Below are positions 1-9,200 of a stretch of 64,000 nucleotides of DNA, piece by piece. Made by a program: the position numbers and the translations under genes. Location: contig NZ_JODS01000012.1 of the NCBI RefSeq assembly GCF_000718025.1, forward strand, positions 124,001 through 188,000, written 5' to 3'. Below the pieces are notes generated by a model. The model worked only from the letters and a program-made list of their open reading frames with translations, was not told the DNA's origin and searched no databases. This DNA is from Kitasatospora purpeofusca (GTDB lineage: Bacteria; Actinomycetota; Actinomycetes; Streptomycetales; Streptomycetaceae). Each line of letters starts with the position of its first letter. The first letter of the stretch is position 1.

Positions 1-372
1 CCCCGGGAGGACGACCGGGCGGTGGCGCGGATGTTCCTCGGGGCGCCGCGCACCGAGCCGCTGTTCGAGCCGCAGCTGATCGAGCTGCTGAGCAATGACC
101 AGGTGATCGGCGGGATCGGCTTCTTCGGCCCGCCGGACGCGGACGGCACGGTCGGGCTGGGCTACGGCGTCGCTCCCGAGGTCGAGGGCCGGGGCTACGC
201 CACCGAGGCGCTGCTGGCCCTGCTGCACCGGGGGTTCGCCGAGGGCGGCGTCCGGCGGGCGCTGGCCGACACCACCCATGAGAACACCGCCTCGCAGCGG
301 GTGCTGGAGAAGGCCGGGCTGCGGCGGACCTCCTCCGACGACGAGCTCCACTACTACACTCTTGAGGGCTGA
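1..372 (+). CDS. GNAT-family N-acetyltransferase, 5' truncated by window edge
   Basis: The frame is open to base 1, so the protein probably starts upstream. A GTG at 22 is the first start inside the window but would leave only 116 aa, short of the usual 160-180 aa for RimJ/RimL-like GNATs. The acetyl-CoA loop is visible as PEVEGRGYATEAL (R/Q-x-x-G-x-G/A type), followed by HENTASQRVLEKAGL, the C-terminal pattern of this family. It should transfer an acetyl group from acetyl-CoA to an amine; the substrate is unknown. The stop is 4 nt before the next gene's TTG start, suggesting co-transcription. Confidence 0.8.
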   Translation, partial: PREDDRAVARMFLGAPRTEPLFEPQLIELLSNDQVIGGIGFFGPPDADGTVGLGYGVAPEVEGRGYATEALLALLHRGFAEGGVRRALADTTHENTASQRVLEKAGLRRTSSDDELHYYTLEG

Positions 373-376
373 TCAC

Positions 377-973
377 TTGCGCAAGCTGACGTATTTCGTG
401 GCCACGACCCTGGACGGGTTCATCGCCGGTCCCGACGGGGGCGACCCGACCGGGCCCGACGGGTTCTTCACCATCACTCCCGACTATCTGGAGCACCTGG
501 TCACCCACTACCCGGAGACGCTGCCGGGTCCGGCCCGCGAGGCCCTGGGCATCACGGCGACAGGCACCCGCTTCGACACCGTGCTGGAGGGGCGCCGCTC
601 CTACCAGGTGGGCCTGGACGCCGGAATCGCGGACGCCTATCCGCACCTGCGGCACCTGGTCTTCTCCCGCACCCTCACCGAGGCGCCTGCCCCGGCCGTC
701 GAGCTGGTGTCCACCGACCCGGTGGCCCGGGTCCGGAAGCTCAAGGCGGAGGCGGGCGGCGGGATCTGGCTGGTGGGCGGCGCGGAGCTGGCCGGCGCCC
801 TCTACCCGGAGATCGACGAGCTGGTCCTCAAGGTCAACCCGGTCACCGTCGGGGCGGGCATACCGGTGTTCGCGGGCAAGGACGGGGTGAGCCCGCGCGC
901 CTTCACCCTCACCGAGCACACGGTGCTGGCCGGCGGCACCGTCTTCCTCACCTACGCGAGGGCGGCGGCCTGA
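377..973 (+). CDS. Dihydrofolate-reductase family protein (RibD C-terminal domain)
   Basis: A 198-aa protein opens with MRKLTYFVATTLDGFIAG, the N-terminal strand and loop of the RibD_C/DHFR-like fold, and carries the GGIWLVGGAELAGAL NADPH-binding region later on. The frame is open back to 278, but only residues from the TTG at 377 match the family, so I place the start there, 4 nt after the preceding stop. It is likely an NAD(P)H-dependent reductase with unknown substrate. These stand-alone streptomycete proteins are usually not biosynthetic DHFR. A strong hairpin follows directly. Confidence 0.85.
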   Translation: MRKLTYFVATTLDGFIAGPDGGDPTGPDGFFTITPDYLEHLVTHYPETLPGPAREALGITATGTRFDTVLEGRRSYQVGLDAGIADAYPHLRHLVFSRTLTEAPAPAVELVSTDPVARVRKLKAEAGGGIWLVGGAELAGALYPEIDELVLKVNPVTVGAGIPVFAGKDGVSPRAFTLTEHTVLAGGTVFLTYARAAA

Positions 974-977
974 CCGG

Positions 978-1029
978 CCGGCCCGCGGGGCGGCGGACCT
1001 CTCGGAGGGTCCACCGCCCCGCGGGCCGG
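978..1029 (+). terminator. Rho-independent-like terminator hairpin
   Basis: A perfect 16-bp inverted repeat (978-993 pairs with 1014-1029) encloses a 20-nt loop that itself contains a GGACC/GGTCC pair. It starts 5 nt after the reductase stop. No T tract follows, as is common in streptomycetes. Confidence 0.75.
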
Positions 1030-1070
1030 GGCTCCGTCGGCGAGGCCGGACTCGGCAGCGACGGACGATC

Positions 1071-1331
1071 TCAGCCGGTCAGGCCGAAGTCACCGCCGAA
1101 GAGCCTCAGTTGGCGAGACTGAAGTCGCCGCCGACGGGCGCGGCGATCTTGTCGACACCGGTCAGCGCGGTGAGCGAGGTGACCGGGGTGCTGCTGTCGG
1201 TGGTGGTGCCGTTGGCGAGCTGGCCGGAGCCGTTGTTGCCCCAGGAGCGCACGGTGTTGTCGCCGAGCAGGGCGACGGTGTGCTCGCGGCCGCCGCCCAC
1301 CAGTTGCACGCCCTTGATGTCCGGGACGGAC
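1071..1331 (-). pseudogene. RCC1-repeat protein remnant with two C-terminal ends
   Basis: The minus strand encodes about 75 residues of RCC1 beta-propeller repeat (GREHTVALLGDNTVRSWGNN, then GSGQLANGTTTDSSTPV) ending GGDFSLAN at a stop at 1106-1108. Just downstream, in another frame, lies a near copy of that end (LFGGDFGLTG) with its own stop at 1071-1073. No N-terminal repeats are present, so this is a fragment, not a working propeller of about seven blades. The break at about 1331 joins directly to an unrelated flavoprotein fragment. Confidence 0.6.
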
Positions 1332-1757
1332 ACGCGCGCCGCGGCCGGCTGCAACTGCTGCTCCTGGCGGCGGTCCGCGAGCGGCTGGGGGCGGACTCGG
1401 TCCGTACCGGCCTGCTGTTCCAGGGGTTCGAGCAGGACGGTGGCTCGCAGTCCGTCGTCGACAGCCGGGTGCTGGCCTGGTGCCTGGCCCGCGACGACGA
1501 CCCCGCGGCCGCGCTCGACCGCTACGACCGGATGCGCCGGCCGGTCGTCAACGCGATCGTGCTGGCCAACCGGGAGCTGGGACCGGAGGAACGGTCCGCT
1601 GCCGCACGCCGCGGCCGAGCGGATCGCGGCCCGCTACAAGCGGCTGACCGGGGCCACCGCGTCCCAGGTCAACACCCACCCCTCCTGGACGGTCCCCGCC
1701 GCCGCGCCCGGGGGCGAGCCCGTCCCCGTACCCGCTCGGCGCCCCGGCCAGCCGTAG
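1331..1757 (+). pseudogene. FAD-dependent monooxygenase C-terminal remnant
   Basis: The plus frame begins HARRGRLQLLLLAAVRERLG, the post-Rossmann segment of UbiH/PheA-type aromatic hydroxylases. It jumps to DDDPAAALDRYDRMRRPVVN and IVLANRELGPE, which belong near the C-terminus. The central FAD-binding GD motif region is missing, indicating an internal deletion. After about 1600 the homologous signal shifts to another frame (AAERIAARYKRLTGA, then NTHPSWTVP). No start, RBS or N-terminal GxGxxG is present. It is a relic only. Confidence 0.6.
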
Positions 1758-1847
1758 ACTCCCGCCCCGTCACGGCCGATCGCGCCCGGGACAACCGGTG
1801 AGGCATGATCATGTCCATCGGCACGACGATCCGGGGGGAGTCCGACG

Positions 1848-2789
1848 ATGGAACGCGCCGAGATGGAGACCTTCCTGACGCTCTGCGAGGAACTGCACTT
1901 CGGCCGCACCGCCGAACGGCTGCACGTCACCACGGGGCTGGTCAGCAGGACGGTGAAGCGGATCGAGCGGCGGATCGGCGCACCACTGTTCGAACGCAGC
2001 TCCCGCCGGGTGGCGCTGACCACCGTCGGGGAGGGCCTGCGGGAGGATCTGCAGCCCCTGTGGGACGGCATCGGACGGGCGCTGCGGCGCGCCGAGCGGG
2101 CCGGCAGCGGCGTCACCGGCACCCTCACCGTGGGGTTCATGGGCGCGCAGAACGGACGCGTGGTGCACGCCGCCCGCGCGGTCTTCGAGCACCGCAACCC
2201 GCACGGCGCGGTCCGGGTGGTCGAGACCCAGCTGCAGCAGCACGCCGAGCAGTTGCGGGAGGGCAGCGCCGACCTGCTGCTGACCACACTGCCGGTGGAC
2301 GAGCCGGACCTGACGGTCGGCGCGGTGGTCACCCGCGGCCCCCGCTTCCTGGTCCTGCCCGCCGCGCACCGGCTCGCCGACCGGGGCACGGTGACGCTAG
2401 AGGACCTCGGCGGCGAGACCTTCGTCGACCTGCCGGGTTGCGTCCCGGACTACTTCGTCGACTTCCACATGCCCCGGCGGACCCCCGACGGGCGGGCCAT
2501 CGACCGGCACCCCGAGCCCTGCGGCACCTACGCCGAGGCGCTGGCCCTGGTCGCGGCCGGGCAGGCGATGGTGCCCGGCGACGGGCAACTGCCCCTGCTC
2601 TACCGGCGCCCGGACCTCCGGTTCGTCCGGGTCGGCGACGCTCCGCCGGTCGAGCAGGGGCTGGTGTGGCGCGGCCGGGACGACGCCGACCCGCGGGTGC
2701 GGGCGTTCGCCGACGCCGTCCAGGAGGTCGCGCCGGCCCTCGCCCCGCCCGGCGTGGCCCCGGTGGCGCCCGTCGCCCCGGCCCGGTAG
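1848..2789 (+). CDS. LysR-family transcriptional regulator
   Basis: 313 aa. The N-terminal winged HTH (residues about 1-60; METFLTLCEELHFGRTAERL, then SRTVKRIERRIGAPLFERSS) is typical LTTR, followed by a periplasmic-binding-protein-like effector domain (about 90-290). A strong GGGGGGAG lies 7 nt before the ATG. LTTRs usually act on a divergent neighbour, but the DNA upstream holds only pseudogene remnants, so its target may have been lost or lie elsewhere. The C-terminus is Ala/Pro-rich and poorly conserved. Confidence 0.92.
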   Translation: MERAEMETFLTLCEELHFGRTAERLHVTTGLVSRTVKRIERRIGAPLFERSSRRVALTTVGEGLREDLQPLWDGIGRALRRAERAGSGVTGTLTVGFMGAQNGRVVHAARAVFEHRNPHGAVRVVETQLQQHAEQLREGSADLLLTTLPVDEPDLTVGAVVTRGPRFLVLPAAHRLADRGTVTLEDLGGETFVDLPGCVPDYFVDFHMPRRTPDGRAIDRHPEPCGTYAEALALVAAGQAMVPGDGQLPLLYRRPDLRFVRVGDAPPVEQGLVWRGRDDADPRVRAFADAVQEVAPALAPPGVAPVAPVAPAR

Positions 2790-2835
2790 GCGTCGCCCCC
2801 CGCCACCCCGGTCACCGTCGTCCCGGCCGCGGCCG

Positions 2836-5403
2836 CTACTCGCGGGCGCCGATGACGTCGGCGGGCCGCCCGGCGAGTGCCCGCCGGCCCGGGATCAGCG
2901 TGGCCGCCAGGGCCAGGGCCGCCGCGACGCCCAGCACCCCGAGGAACGCCACCGGATCGACGCTGGGCGCGGCGGACCCGGTCGTCCCGATGCTGTAGGC
3001 GGTGAGGACCGCGAGCGCGATGCCACTGCCGAGCACCGCCGAGACCAGCACCACCAGCAGGGCCTCGATCCGGAGCACGGCCAGCACCTGACGCCGGGTG
3101 GTGCCCACCAGCCGCAGCAGCGCGAACTCCCGGCGCCGCTCGGAGACCGACATCGCCAGGGTGTTCACCGCGGCGATCGCGGTGAAGGCGACGACCAGGC
3201 CCATCGCGACGTAGTTGACCTCGGCGCCGGACCGCTGCGCCTCGGCCCGCACGGCCTCGGCCCGCTCCCGGTCCAGCACGACGACCCCGGGCAGGTCCGC
3301 CACGGCCCGGCCCAGCGCGTCACGGCCGGGGCCGCCCGCGCCGGAGGTGCGGACGAGCAGGGTGGCGGGGAGCGGGTTGTCGAGGTGTCCCGCCACCACC
3401 TCCCCGCTCAGGGTGACGTCCCCGAAGCCCAGACCCCGCCGGTGCACGGCCACCACGTCCAGGACCACCGGCGTACCGTCACCGAGGGTCAGCTCCAGCC
3501 GGTCGCCCGGCCGGCGGCCCAGGTCGGCCGCCGCGGTGTCGCTCAGTGCCACGCTGCGCGGGCCGAAGCCGTCGAGGGTGCCACCGGTGACGCCGGGGTC
3601 CCAGGTCCGGGTGAGGCCCTCGGTGGAGACGGCCTGGGCCGGGTACTTCGTCAGACCGACCCGGACCGAGGTCCGGACGACCCCGGTCACCGCGGTGACC
3701 CCCGGCAGTCGGCGCAGCCGCTCGGCCGCCACCTCGGGCACGCCCGGTGCGGCCGAGCCGACCACCCAGTCCGCGGTGGTCCCGGCCCTGGCCTGCGCGG
3801 TGGCGGCCGCGTCCGTCGTGGTCCCGACGAACAGCACGGTGCAGACCATGGCGATCAGCAGCGCGAGCGGGGTGACCGCGGCGGCCGTCCGCCGGCTGCC
3901 GGTCCTGGCGTTGGCGGCCGCCAGGTGTCCGGCCACCCGGAAGGCCCGCAGCGGCAGCGACAGCGCGGCGACCCCGGCCCTGACCAGCGGCGGACCGAGC
4001 ACTGAGACGGCCGTGGCGAGGACGACGACGGTCAGGAAGGTCACCGGCGTCGAGGCGGGTTCGGAGTGCAGCGTCGAGAGGACGGCGAGCAGGACGGCGC
4101 CGCCGAGCAGCAGCCCGACCCCGGCGAGGGAGCGGCCCCGGCCCAGACCGGACCGTTCCACGGCCGCCTCGGCGAGGGCCTCGGCCGGCCGGATGCGGGA
4201 GACCCGGCGCGCCGAGATCCTCGCCGCCGCCCAGGCCCCCGCGGCCGTCGCGGCGAACCCGGCGAGGAACGGCAGGAAGCCCGGGGTGAGCCGCAGCGTC
4301 TCGGGCACCGCCCCCAGCGCGACGAACCTGCCGTACAGCCAGAGGGCGACGGGCAGGCCGGCGCAGACCCCGGGCAGCCCCGCGAGCAGCCCGACCAGCA
4401 CCGCCTCACGGCCGATCAGCCGGCGGACCTGCCGGGGTGTCGCGGCGACGGCCCGCAGCAGCGCGAGCTCCCGGTGGCGCTGCTGCACGGCCAGCGCGAA
4501 GGTGCCCGTCACCACCAGGACGGCGACCAGCAGCGAGGTGCCGCCGATGGCGCCGCCCAGGGACACCAGCTTGGTCCGGGCCTTCGCGGCGTCGAGGAAC
4601 TCGACCGGGCCCCGGTCGTCCCCGGTGGCCACCCGGGCCGTGCTGCCCGCACCGGTCAGGGCGGCCCGGACCCGGGTGGCGAGCTCCGCGCCGGGCACAC
4701 CGGGTTCGGGCAGCACACCGACGGCGGCGACCAGCCCGGGGCGGCCGGCGAGCCGGGCGGCCTCGTCGTCGGCGAAGAACAGCGAGGTCTGCTGCCGCAG
4801 GTCGCCGTCGGCCGGGGCGGCCACCCCGCTCACCCGGTACTCGCGCGGAGCGCCGGTCGACCGGACCGTCAGCCGGGCGCCCGGGGCGAGGCCGGTCCGC
4901 CCGGCGAGTTCCCGGTCGACGACGACCTCGTCCGCACCGGCCGGGGCGGCGCCCGCGACCAGCGTGAACGGGGTCAGCGGGGCCGAGGTCCAGGCGTGCC
5001 CGAGGGAGGGCCCGCCGTCGACGCCCGCCAGCACCTGCCCGGCCGCGCCGACCGCGTGGGCGGGGAAGGTGAGCTCGGGCAGCACGGCCCGCACCCCGGG
5101 CAACGCCCGGAGCCCGTCCACGGTGCCGGCGGGCAGCCAGGCCCGCTCGCCGAGCGGCTTCTCCTTGTGCTTGGTCTTCGTCTTCCCTCCACCGCCCGAC
5201 ACGGTGACCTGGTGGACGTTCTGGTCTGCGGCGACGAGCACCGGGGTACCGGCGTAGCGCTCGGTGGCGATCGTGCCGCCCAGGCCGGTCTCCAGCAGGA
5301 TGCCGCAGGCCGTGACGAGCGCGGCGGCGCAGAACAGCGCGAGGAAGGCACCCGTGAACGCGCCCCGCCGGGCGCGCAGGGTCTGCAGGGCGTAGCGGAG
5401 CAT
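2836..5403 (-). CDS. FtsX/MacB-family ABC transporter permease
   Basis: 855 aa. The start at 5403 (MLRYALQTLRARRGAFTGAF) overlaps the ATPase stop by ATGA; the longer frame upstream is only the ATPase gene read out of frame. One N-terminal membrane helix is followed by an extracytoplasmic domain (about 40-265), a three-helix FtsX module (about 280-400), a further helix, a second extracytoplasmic domain, and a C-terminal FtsX module (ALLRLVGTTRRQVLAVLRIE). This duplicated MacB-like layout pairs with the LolD-like ATPase. These transporters export peptides, antibiotics or lipids, or act mechanically on envelope substrates. The specific substrate cannot be told. Confidence 0.9.
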   Translation of the reverse strand: MLRYALQTLRARRGAFTGAFLALFCAAALVTACGILLETGLGGTIATERYAGTPVLVAADQNVHQVTVSGGGGKTKTKHKEKPLGERAWLPAGTVDGLRALPGVRAVLPELTFPAHAVGAAGQVLAGVDGGPSLGHAWTSAPLTPFTLVAGAAPAGADEVVVDRELAGRTGLAPGARLTVRSTGAPREYRVSGVAAPADGDLRQQTSLFFADDEAARLAGRPGLVAAVGVLPEPGVPGAELATRVRAALTGAGSTARVATGDDRGPVEFLDAAKARTKLVSLGGAIGGTSLLVAVLVVTGTFALAVQQRHRELALLRAVAATPRQVRRLIGREAVLVGLLAGLPGVCAGLPVALWLYGRFVALGAVPETLRLTPGFLPFLAGFAATAAGAWAAARISARRVSRIRPAEALAEAAVERSGLGRGRSLAGVGLLLGGAVLLAVLSTLHSEPASTPVTFLTVVVLATAVSVLGPPLVRAGVAALSLPLRAFRVAGHLAAANARTGSRRTAAAVTPLALLIAMVCTVLFVGTTTDAAATAQARAGTTADWVVGSAAPGVPEVAAERLRRLPGVTAVTGVVRTSVRVGLTKYPAQAVSTEGLTRTWDPGVTGGTLDGFGPRSVALSDTAAADLGRRPGDRLELTLGDGTPVVLDVVAVHRRGLGFGDVTLSGEVVAGHLDNPLPATLLVRTSGAGGPGRDALGRAVADLPGVVVLDRERAEAVRAEAQRSGAEVNYVAMGLVVAFTAIAAVNTLAMSVSERRREFALLRLVGTTRRQVLAVLRIEALLVVLVSAVLGSGIALAVLTAYSIGTTGSAAPSVDPVAFLGVLGVAAALALAATLIPGRRALAGRPADVIGARE

Positions 5404-6209
5404 CAGGCCCACGCCCCGAGGTGCGTCATCCGGTCGGCGACGCGGTCGGCGGTGGGCGCCGGCATCCGGTCGACGATCCGGCCGTCGGCGAGGAAGAGCA
5501 CGGTGTCGGCGTAGGAGGCGGCGACCGGGTCGTGGGTCACCATGACCACCGTCCGGCCGTCCTCGTAGACACAGGAGCGCAGCAGGGCGAGGACCTCCTT
5601 CGCCGTCACCGTGTCCAGGGCGCCGGTGGGTTCGTCGCCGAAGACGACGTCGGGGCGGGTGATCAGGGCGCGGGCGATCGCCACCCGCTGCTGCTGGCCG
5701 CCGGAAAGTTCGGCGGGCCGGTGGCCGGCCCTGCCCTCCAGTCCGACCCGGCGGAGGATCTCCTCGCACCAGGCGGGGTCCGTCCGCTCGCCGGCCAGTC
5801 GCAGCGGCAGCTCGATGTTCTGCCGCACAGACAGGGCCCCGATCAGGTTGAACGCCTGGAAGACGAAGCCGACCCGGCGCCGGCGCAGCTCCGTCAGCGC
5901 GTTCTCGTCCAGGTCCGCCAGCGGGGTGCCGCCGATGGCGGCGTGGCCGCCGGTCGGCTTGTCCAGGCCGGCGGCGCAGTGCAGGAAGGTCGACTTGCCG
6001 GAGCCGGAGGGGCCCATGACGGCCGTGAACGTGCCGTGGGCGATGTCGACGGAGACGCCGTCCAGCGCGCGGACCGTTCGCGCGCCCCGGCCGTACTCCT
6101 TCACCACGCCCTCCAGGCGCAGCGCGGGGGCGGGGGCGGGGCCGCCGTCCGGGGGCCGGGGGTCGGCGGACGGGCGGGTGCCGTGACGGGCGCCGTGACT
6201 GGTGGGCAT
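5403..6209 (-). CDS. ABC transporter ATP-binding protein (LolD/MacB type)
   Basis: 268 aa. It has Walker A GPSGSGKST (66-74), Q-loop VFQAFNL, signature LSGGQQQRVA (168-177), Walker B DVVFGDEPTG (187-196) and an H-loop at H226. About 28 residues of low-complexity N-terminus precede the domain. It energises the FtsX-type permease with which it overlaps by 4 bp. The upstream gap contains three 11-bp-spaced repeats, and the gene upstream is a SARP regulator in the same orientation, so SARP activation is likely. Confidence 0.93.
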   Translation of the reverse strand: MPTSHGARHGTRPSADPRPPDGGPAPAPALRLEGVVKEYGRGARTVRALDGVSVDIAHGTFTAVMGPSGSGKSTFLHCAAGLDKPTGGHAAIGGTPLADLDENALTELRRRRVGFVFQAFNLIGALSVRQNIELPLRLAGERTDPAWCEEILRRVGLEGRAGHRPAELSGGQQQRVAIARALITRPDVVFGDEPTGALDTVTAKEVLALLRSCVYEDGRTVVMVTHDPVAASYADTVLFLADGRIVDRMPAPTADRVADRMTHLGAWA

Positions 6210-6244
6210 CGCAGACTCCAGAACTCGGTGGTCGATCTGCGACG

Positions 6245-6289
6245 ACGCTAGGGAGCGGCGTTATCGGGGGCTTATCGGCCGGTTAAACC
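6245..6289 (-). promoter_or_regulatory. Putative SARP box and -10 element for the ABC operon
   Basis: On the plus strand TTATCGG begins at 6261, again at 6272, and a degenerate TTAAACC at 6283, an exact 11-bp period. Reading on the minus strand, a -10-like TAGCGT (6250-6245) follows about 10 nt after the last repeat, and the ABC ATPase start lies 36 nt further on. OmpR-type SARP activators, including AfsR, bind direct repeats spaced 11 bp just upstream of a -10. The outer repeat overlaps the stop codon of the SARP gene. Confidence 0.5.
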
Positions 6290-9200
6290 GCGGCGGTGCC
6301 CGGTTGAGCTGCGGCGGGACCGGGGCGGCCGGTGGTGGTACCCGGTCGGGCGATGGCGGTGTCCGGGCACACCTCGCCCGCGCGGGCCAGGGCGGCCCTG
6401 GTCCGCTCCACCCAGGGCGGCGCGTCGATGCCGCGGAAGAGGTCAAGCGCGGCGCCCAGCTGCGCCCGGGCCGGTACCGATCGGCCCGCCTGGTGGTGGA
6501 GTTCGCCGAGGTAGAGCCTGACCTTCGCCTCCACGATCGGGCTCCAGGTCCGCCCGGCCACCTCCAGCGCCTCCTCCAACGTCCGCTCGGCCTCGTCCAC
6601 CGCGCCCGCCCGGTGCCGGGCCTCGGCGAGCCCCAGTAGCGTGTACGCCAGCCCGAGCAGGTCCGAACGCTCCCGGACGATCGCGAGCGCGCGGGTGAAC
6701 TCCACGGCCGCCGTCTCCGGCCGGCCGACCGCCAGGTAGGCACAGGCCAGCCGGTACCGGGCCTGCGCGACGCCGCGCAGCGTCCCGCCGATGCTCTCGC
6801 AGATCCGCACGGCCTCCTGCCCGAGCGCGACCGCTTCCTCCGGCCGGCCGAGGTCCAGGGCGCACTGGGCGAGGCTCTGCAGGGCGAACCCCTCGCAGGA
6901 GAGGTCGCCGACCGTCCGGAAGACCGTCAGGGCGTCCCGCAGCCGGTGTTCGGCCAGCTCATAGCCGCCCCGGTGCCGGTCCACGAGCGCGAGGCCGTTG
7001 AGCACCATCGCCCGGCCGAAGTCGTCGCCCTCGGCCTCGAACAGTTCCAGGGCGCGCCCGTAGTGGCGGGCCGAGGCGTCGAGCCGGCTCAGCCGCAGCT
7101 CGACCCCGCCGAGTTCCCGTTCCATGGCCGCCTCGCCGCGCCGGTCGCCCGCGGCCCGGGCCGCCTCCCGGGCGGTCTCGCTGCACCGGCGCCAGTCCTC
7201 CACGTAGTTGCGCGCGGTGAACAGCGTCCCGGTGGCGGCCGCCAGTTCCCAGGACAGCCCGGCCAGGCCCGTCCTGGCGCTCTGGTCCACGGCGGCGACC
7301 AGCGACAGCCGCTCGGCCTCGTACCAGTCCAGCGGGACGGCCAGCAGTTCGTCCAGCAGGGCCGGGTCGAGGTCCGGGCCCGGGGTGCTCCCGCGGATCA
7401 CCGCGAACGGGCCGCCGTACTCGCGGCGCCGGGCCTCGTCGGCGATGCCCAGGAAGGTGAGGAAGAAGCGTTCGCGGGCCGCGTCCCGCGCGGCCGCCGG
7501 CTCCTCGGCCCGGGCCAGCTCGCCCGCGTACAGCCGCATCAGGTCGTGGAAGCGGTAGCGCAGCTGCCCCGCGGCGTCGACCCCGACGGCCTCCAGGAAC
7601 TGGGTGTCCACCAGGTGCTCCACGAGGCGTTCGGCCTCCGCCACCCCGGTGTCCAGCAGTGCGGCACCGGCCCAGGCCGCGAAGTCGGGCACGGCGAGCA
7701 GCCCGAGCAACCGGCAGAGCCGGGCCGCGTCGGGCGGCAGGTAGCGGTAGCTCAGCGCGAAGCTCGCCCGCACCTGGGACTCGCCCCGGCTCAGTTCGTC
7801 CAGCCGACGTCGTTCGTCGGCCAGCCGGGTGACCAGGTGGCGGACCGTCCAGTGCGGCTTCGACGCCAGCCGGGCACCGGCGATCCGCAGCGCGAGCGGC
7901 AGCCGGTCGCAGAGCTCGGCCAGCCGGGCGACGTCCTCGGGCGCGTCCTGGAGCCGGGCCCGCCCGACGATGCGTTCGAGGAGTTCGACGGACTCCGGCC
8001 GGGGCAGCAGACCGAGCCGGACCCTGGCCGCCTGCGGCCAGGTCACCAGCTCCTCCAACTGGTCCCGGCTGGTGGCCAGGACGGTGCAGCCGGCGCTGCC
8101 GGGCAGCAGCGGCCGCAGCTGCGCGAACGTCCGGACGTTGTCGAGGACGATCAGCATCCGGCGGTCGGCGAGCAGGCTGCGGTAGAGCGCGACACGGTCC
8201 TCGGACCCGCTCGGGACGGCGTCGCTCTCCACCCCGAGCGCGCGGAGGAACCGCCCCAGGACGTCGTCGGTGGTGGTCAGCGCGTGCTCGTCGGAGTAGC
8301 CGCGCAGGTCGGCGAAGAGCGTGCCGTCCGGGAAGCGGTCCCGGACCCGGTGCGCCCAGCGGACCGCGAGACCGGTCTTGCCCACCCCGGCCACCCCGGT
8401 GACCAGGCCGACGGCCGGGACGGGCCCGGCGTCGTCCGGGTGCGGCTCCAGCAGGGAGTCCAGCGCGGCGAGTTCCTCCGTCCGGCCGGCGAAGCCCGCC
8501 GCCTCCGGCGGGAGTTCGGACGGCACCGGGACGCCGCTCGGCAGCGCCCGGCGGTCCGGCGGCCCGACCGCCGCGGGCGCCGTCTCCGGCTCCCTCGCTG
8601 CGGAAGGCCCGGGCAGCAGCACCGGATCGTCCCGCAGCATCGCCTCGTTCAACTCCCGCAGGGCCGGCCCCGGCTGGACGCCGAGCTCGTCGATGAGCCG
8701 GCGCCGGGCCTCCCGGAAGCCCGCCATCGCCTCGGCCCGGCGGCCGGACCGGTACTGCGCGAGGATCAGCTGCTGGCGGGCGCGTTCGCGCAGCGGGTGC
8801 TCCCTGACCCGGGCGGCCAGTTCGGGCAGCAGCTCCCGGTGCCGGCCGAGCGCGAGCCGGACGTCGGTCGCCGCCTCCTGCACGCTCAGCCGCACCTCGT
8901 CCCAGCGCGCGGCCTCCGCCTCCACCGGTCGTCCGCGCACCCCGGCCAGGGCCCGGCCGCGCCACAGTGCCAGCGCCTCGGTGTAGGCGTGCTCCGCCTC
9001 CTCCGGCCGGCCCGCGCGGACCGCGGCCTCCGCGTCGGCGACGAGCGCGGTGAAGACGGCGCTGTCCACGGTGTGCCCGTCGGTGCGCAGCCGGTAGCCG
9101 GGGTGGGCGGTGACGATGACCGCCTGGTCCCCGCTCTCGCGGCCCTCGCCTCCTCCGGTGCCCGGGCGGCCGAGCGACTTGCGCAGCCCGGCCACCACGA

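Noticed and set aside
2836..5769. A longer permease starting at 5769
   Set aside because: The extra residues are the ATPase gene read in another frame; the real start at 5403 shows a membrane helix and an ATGA junction.
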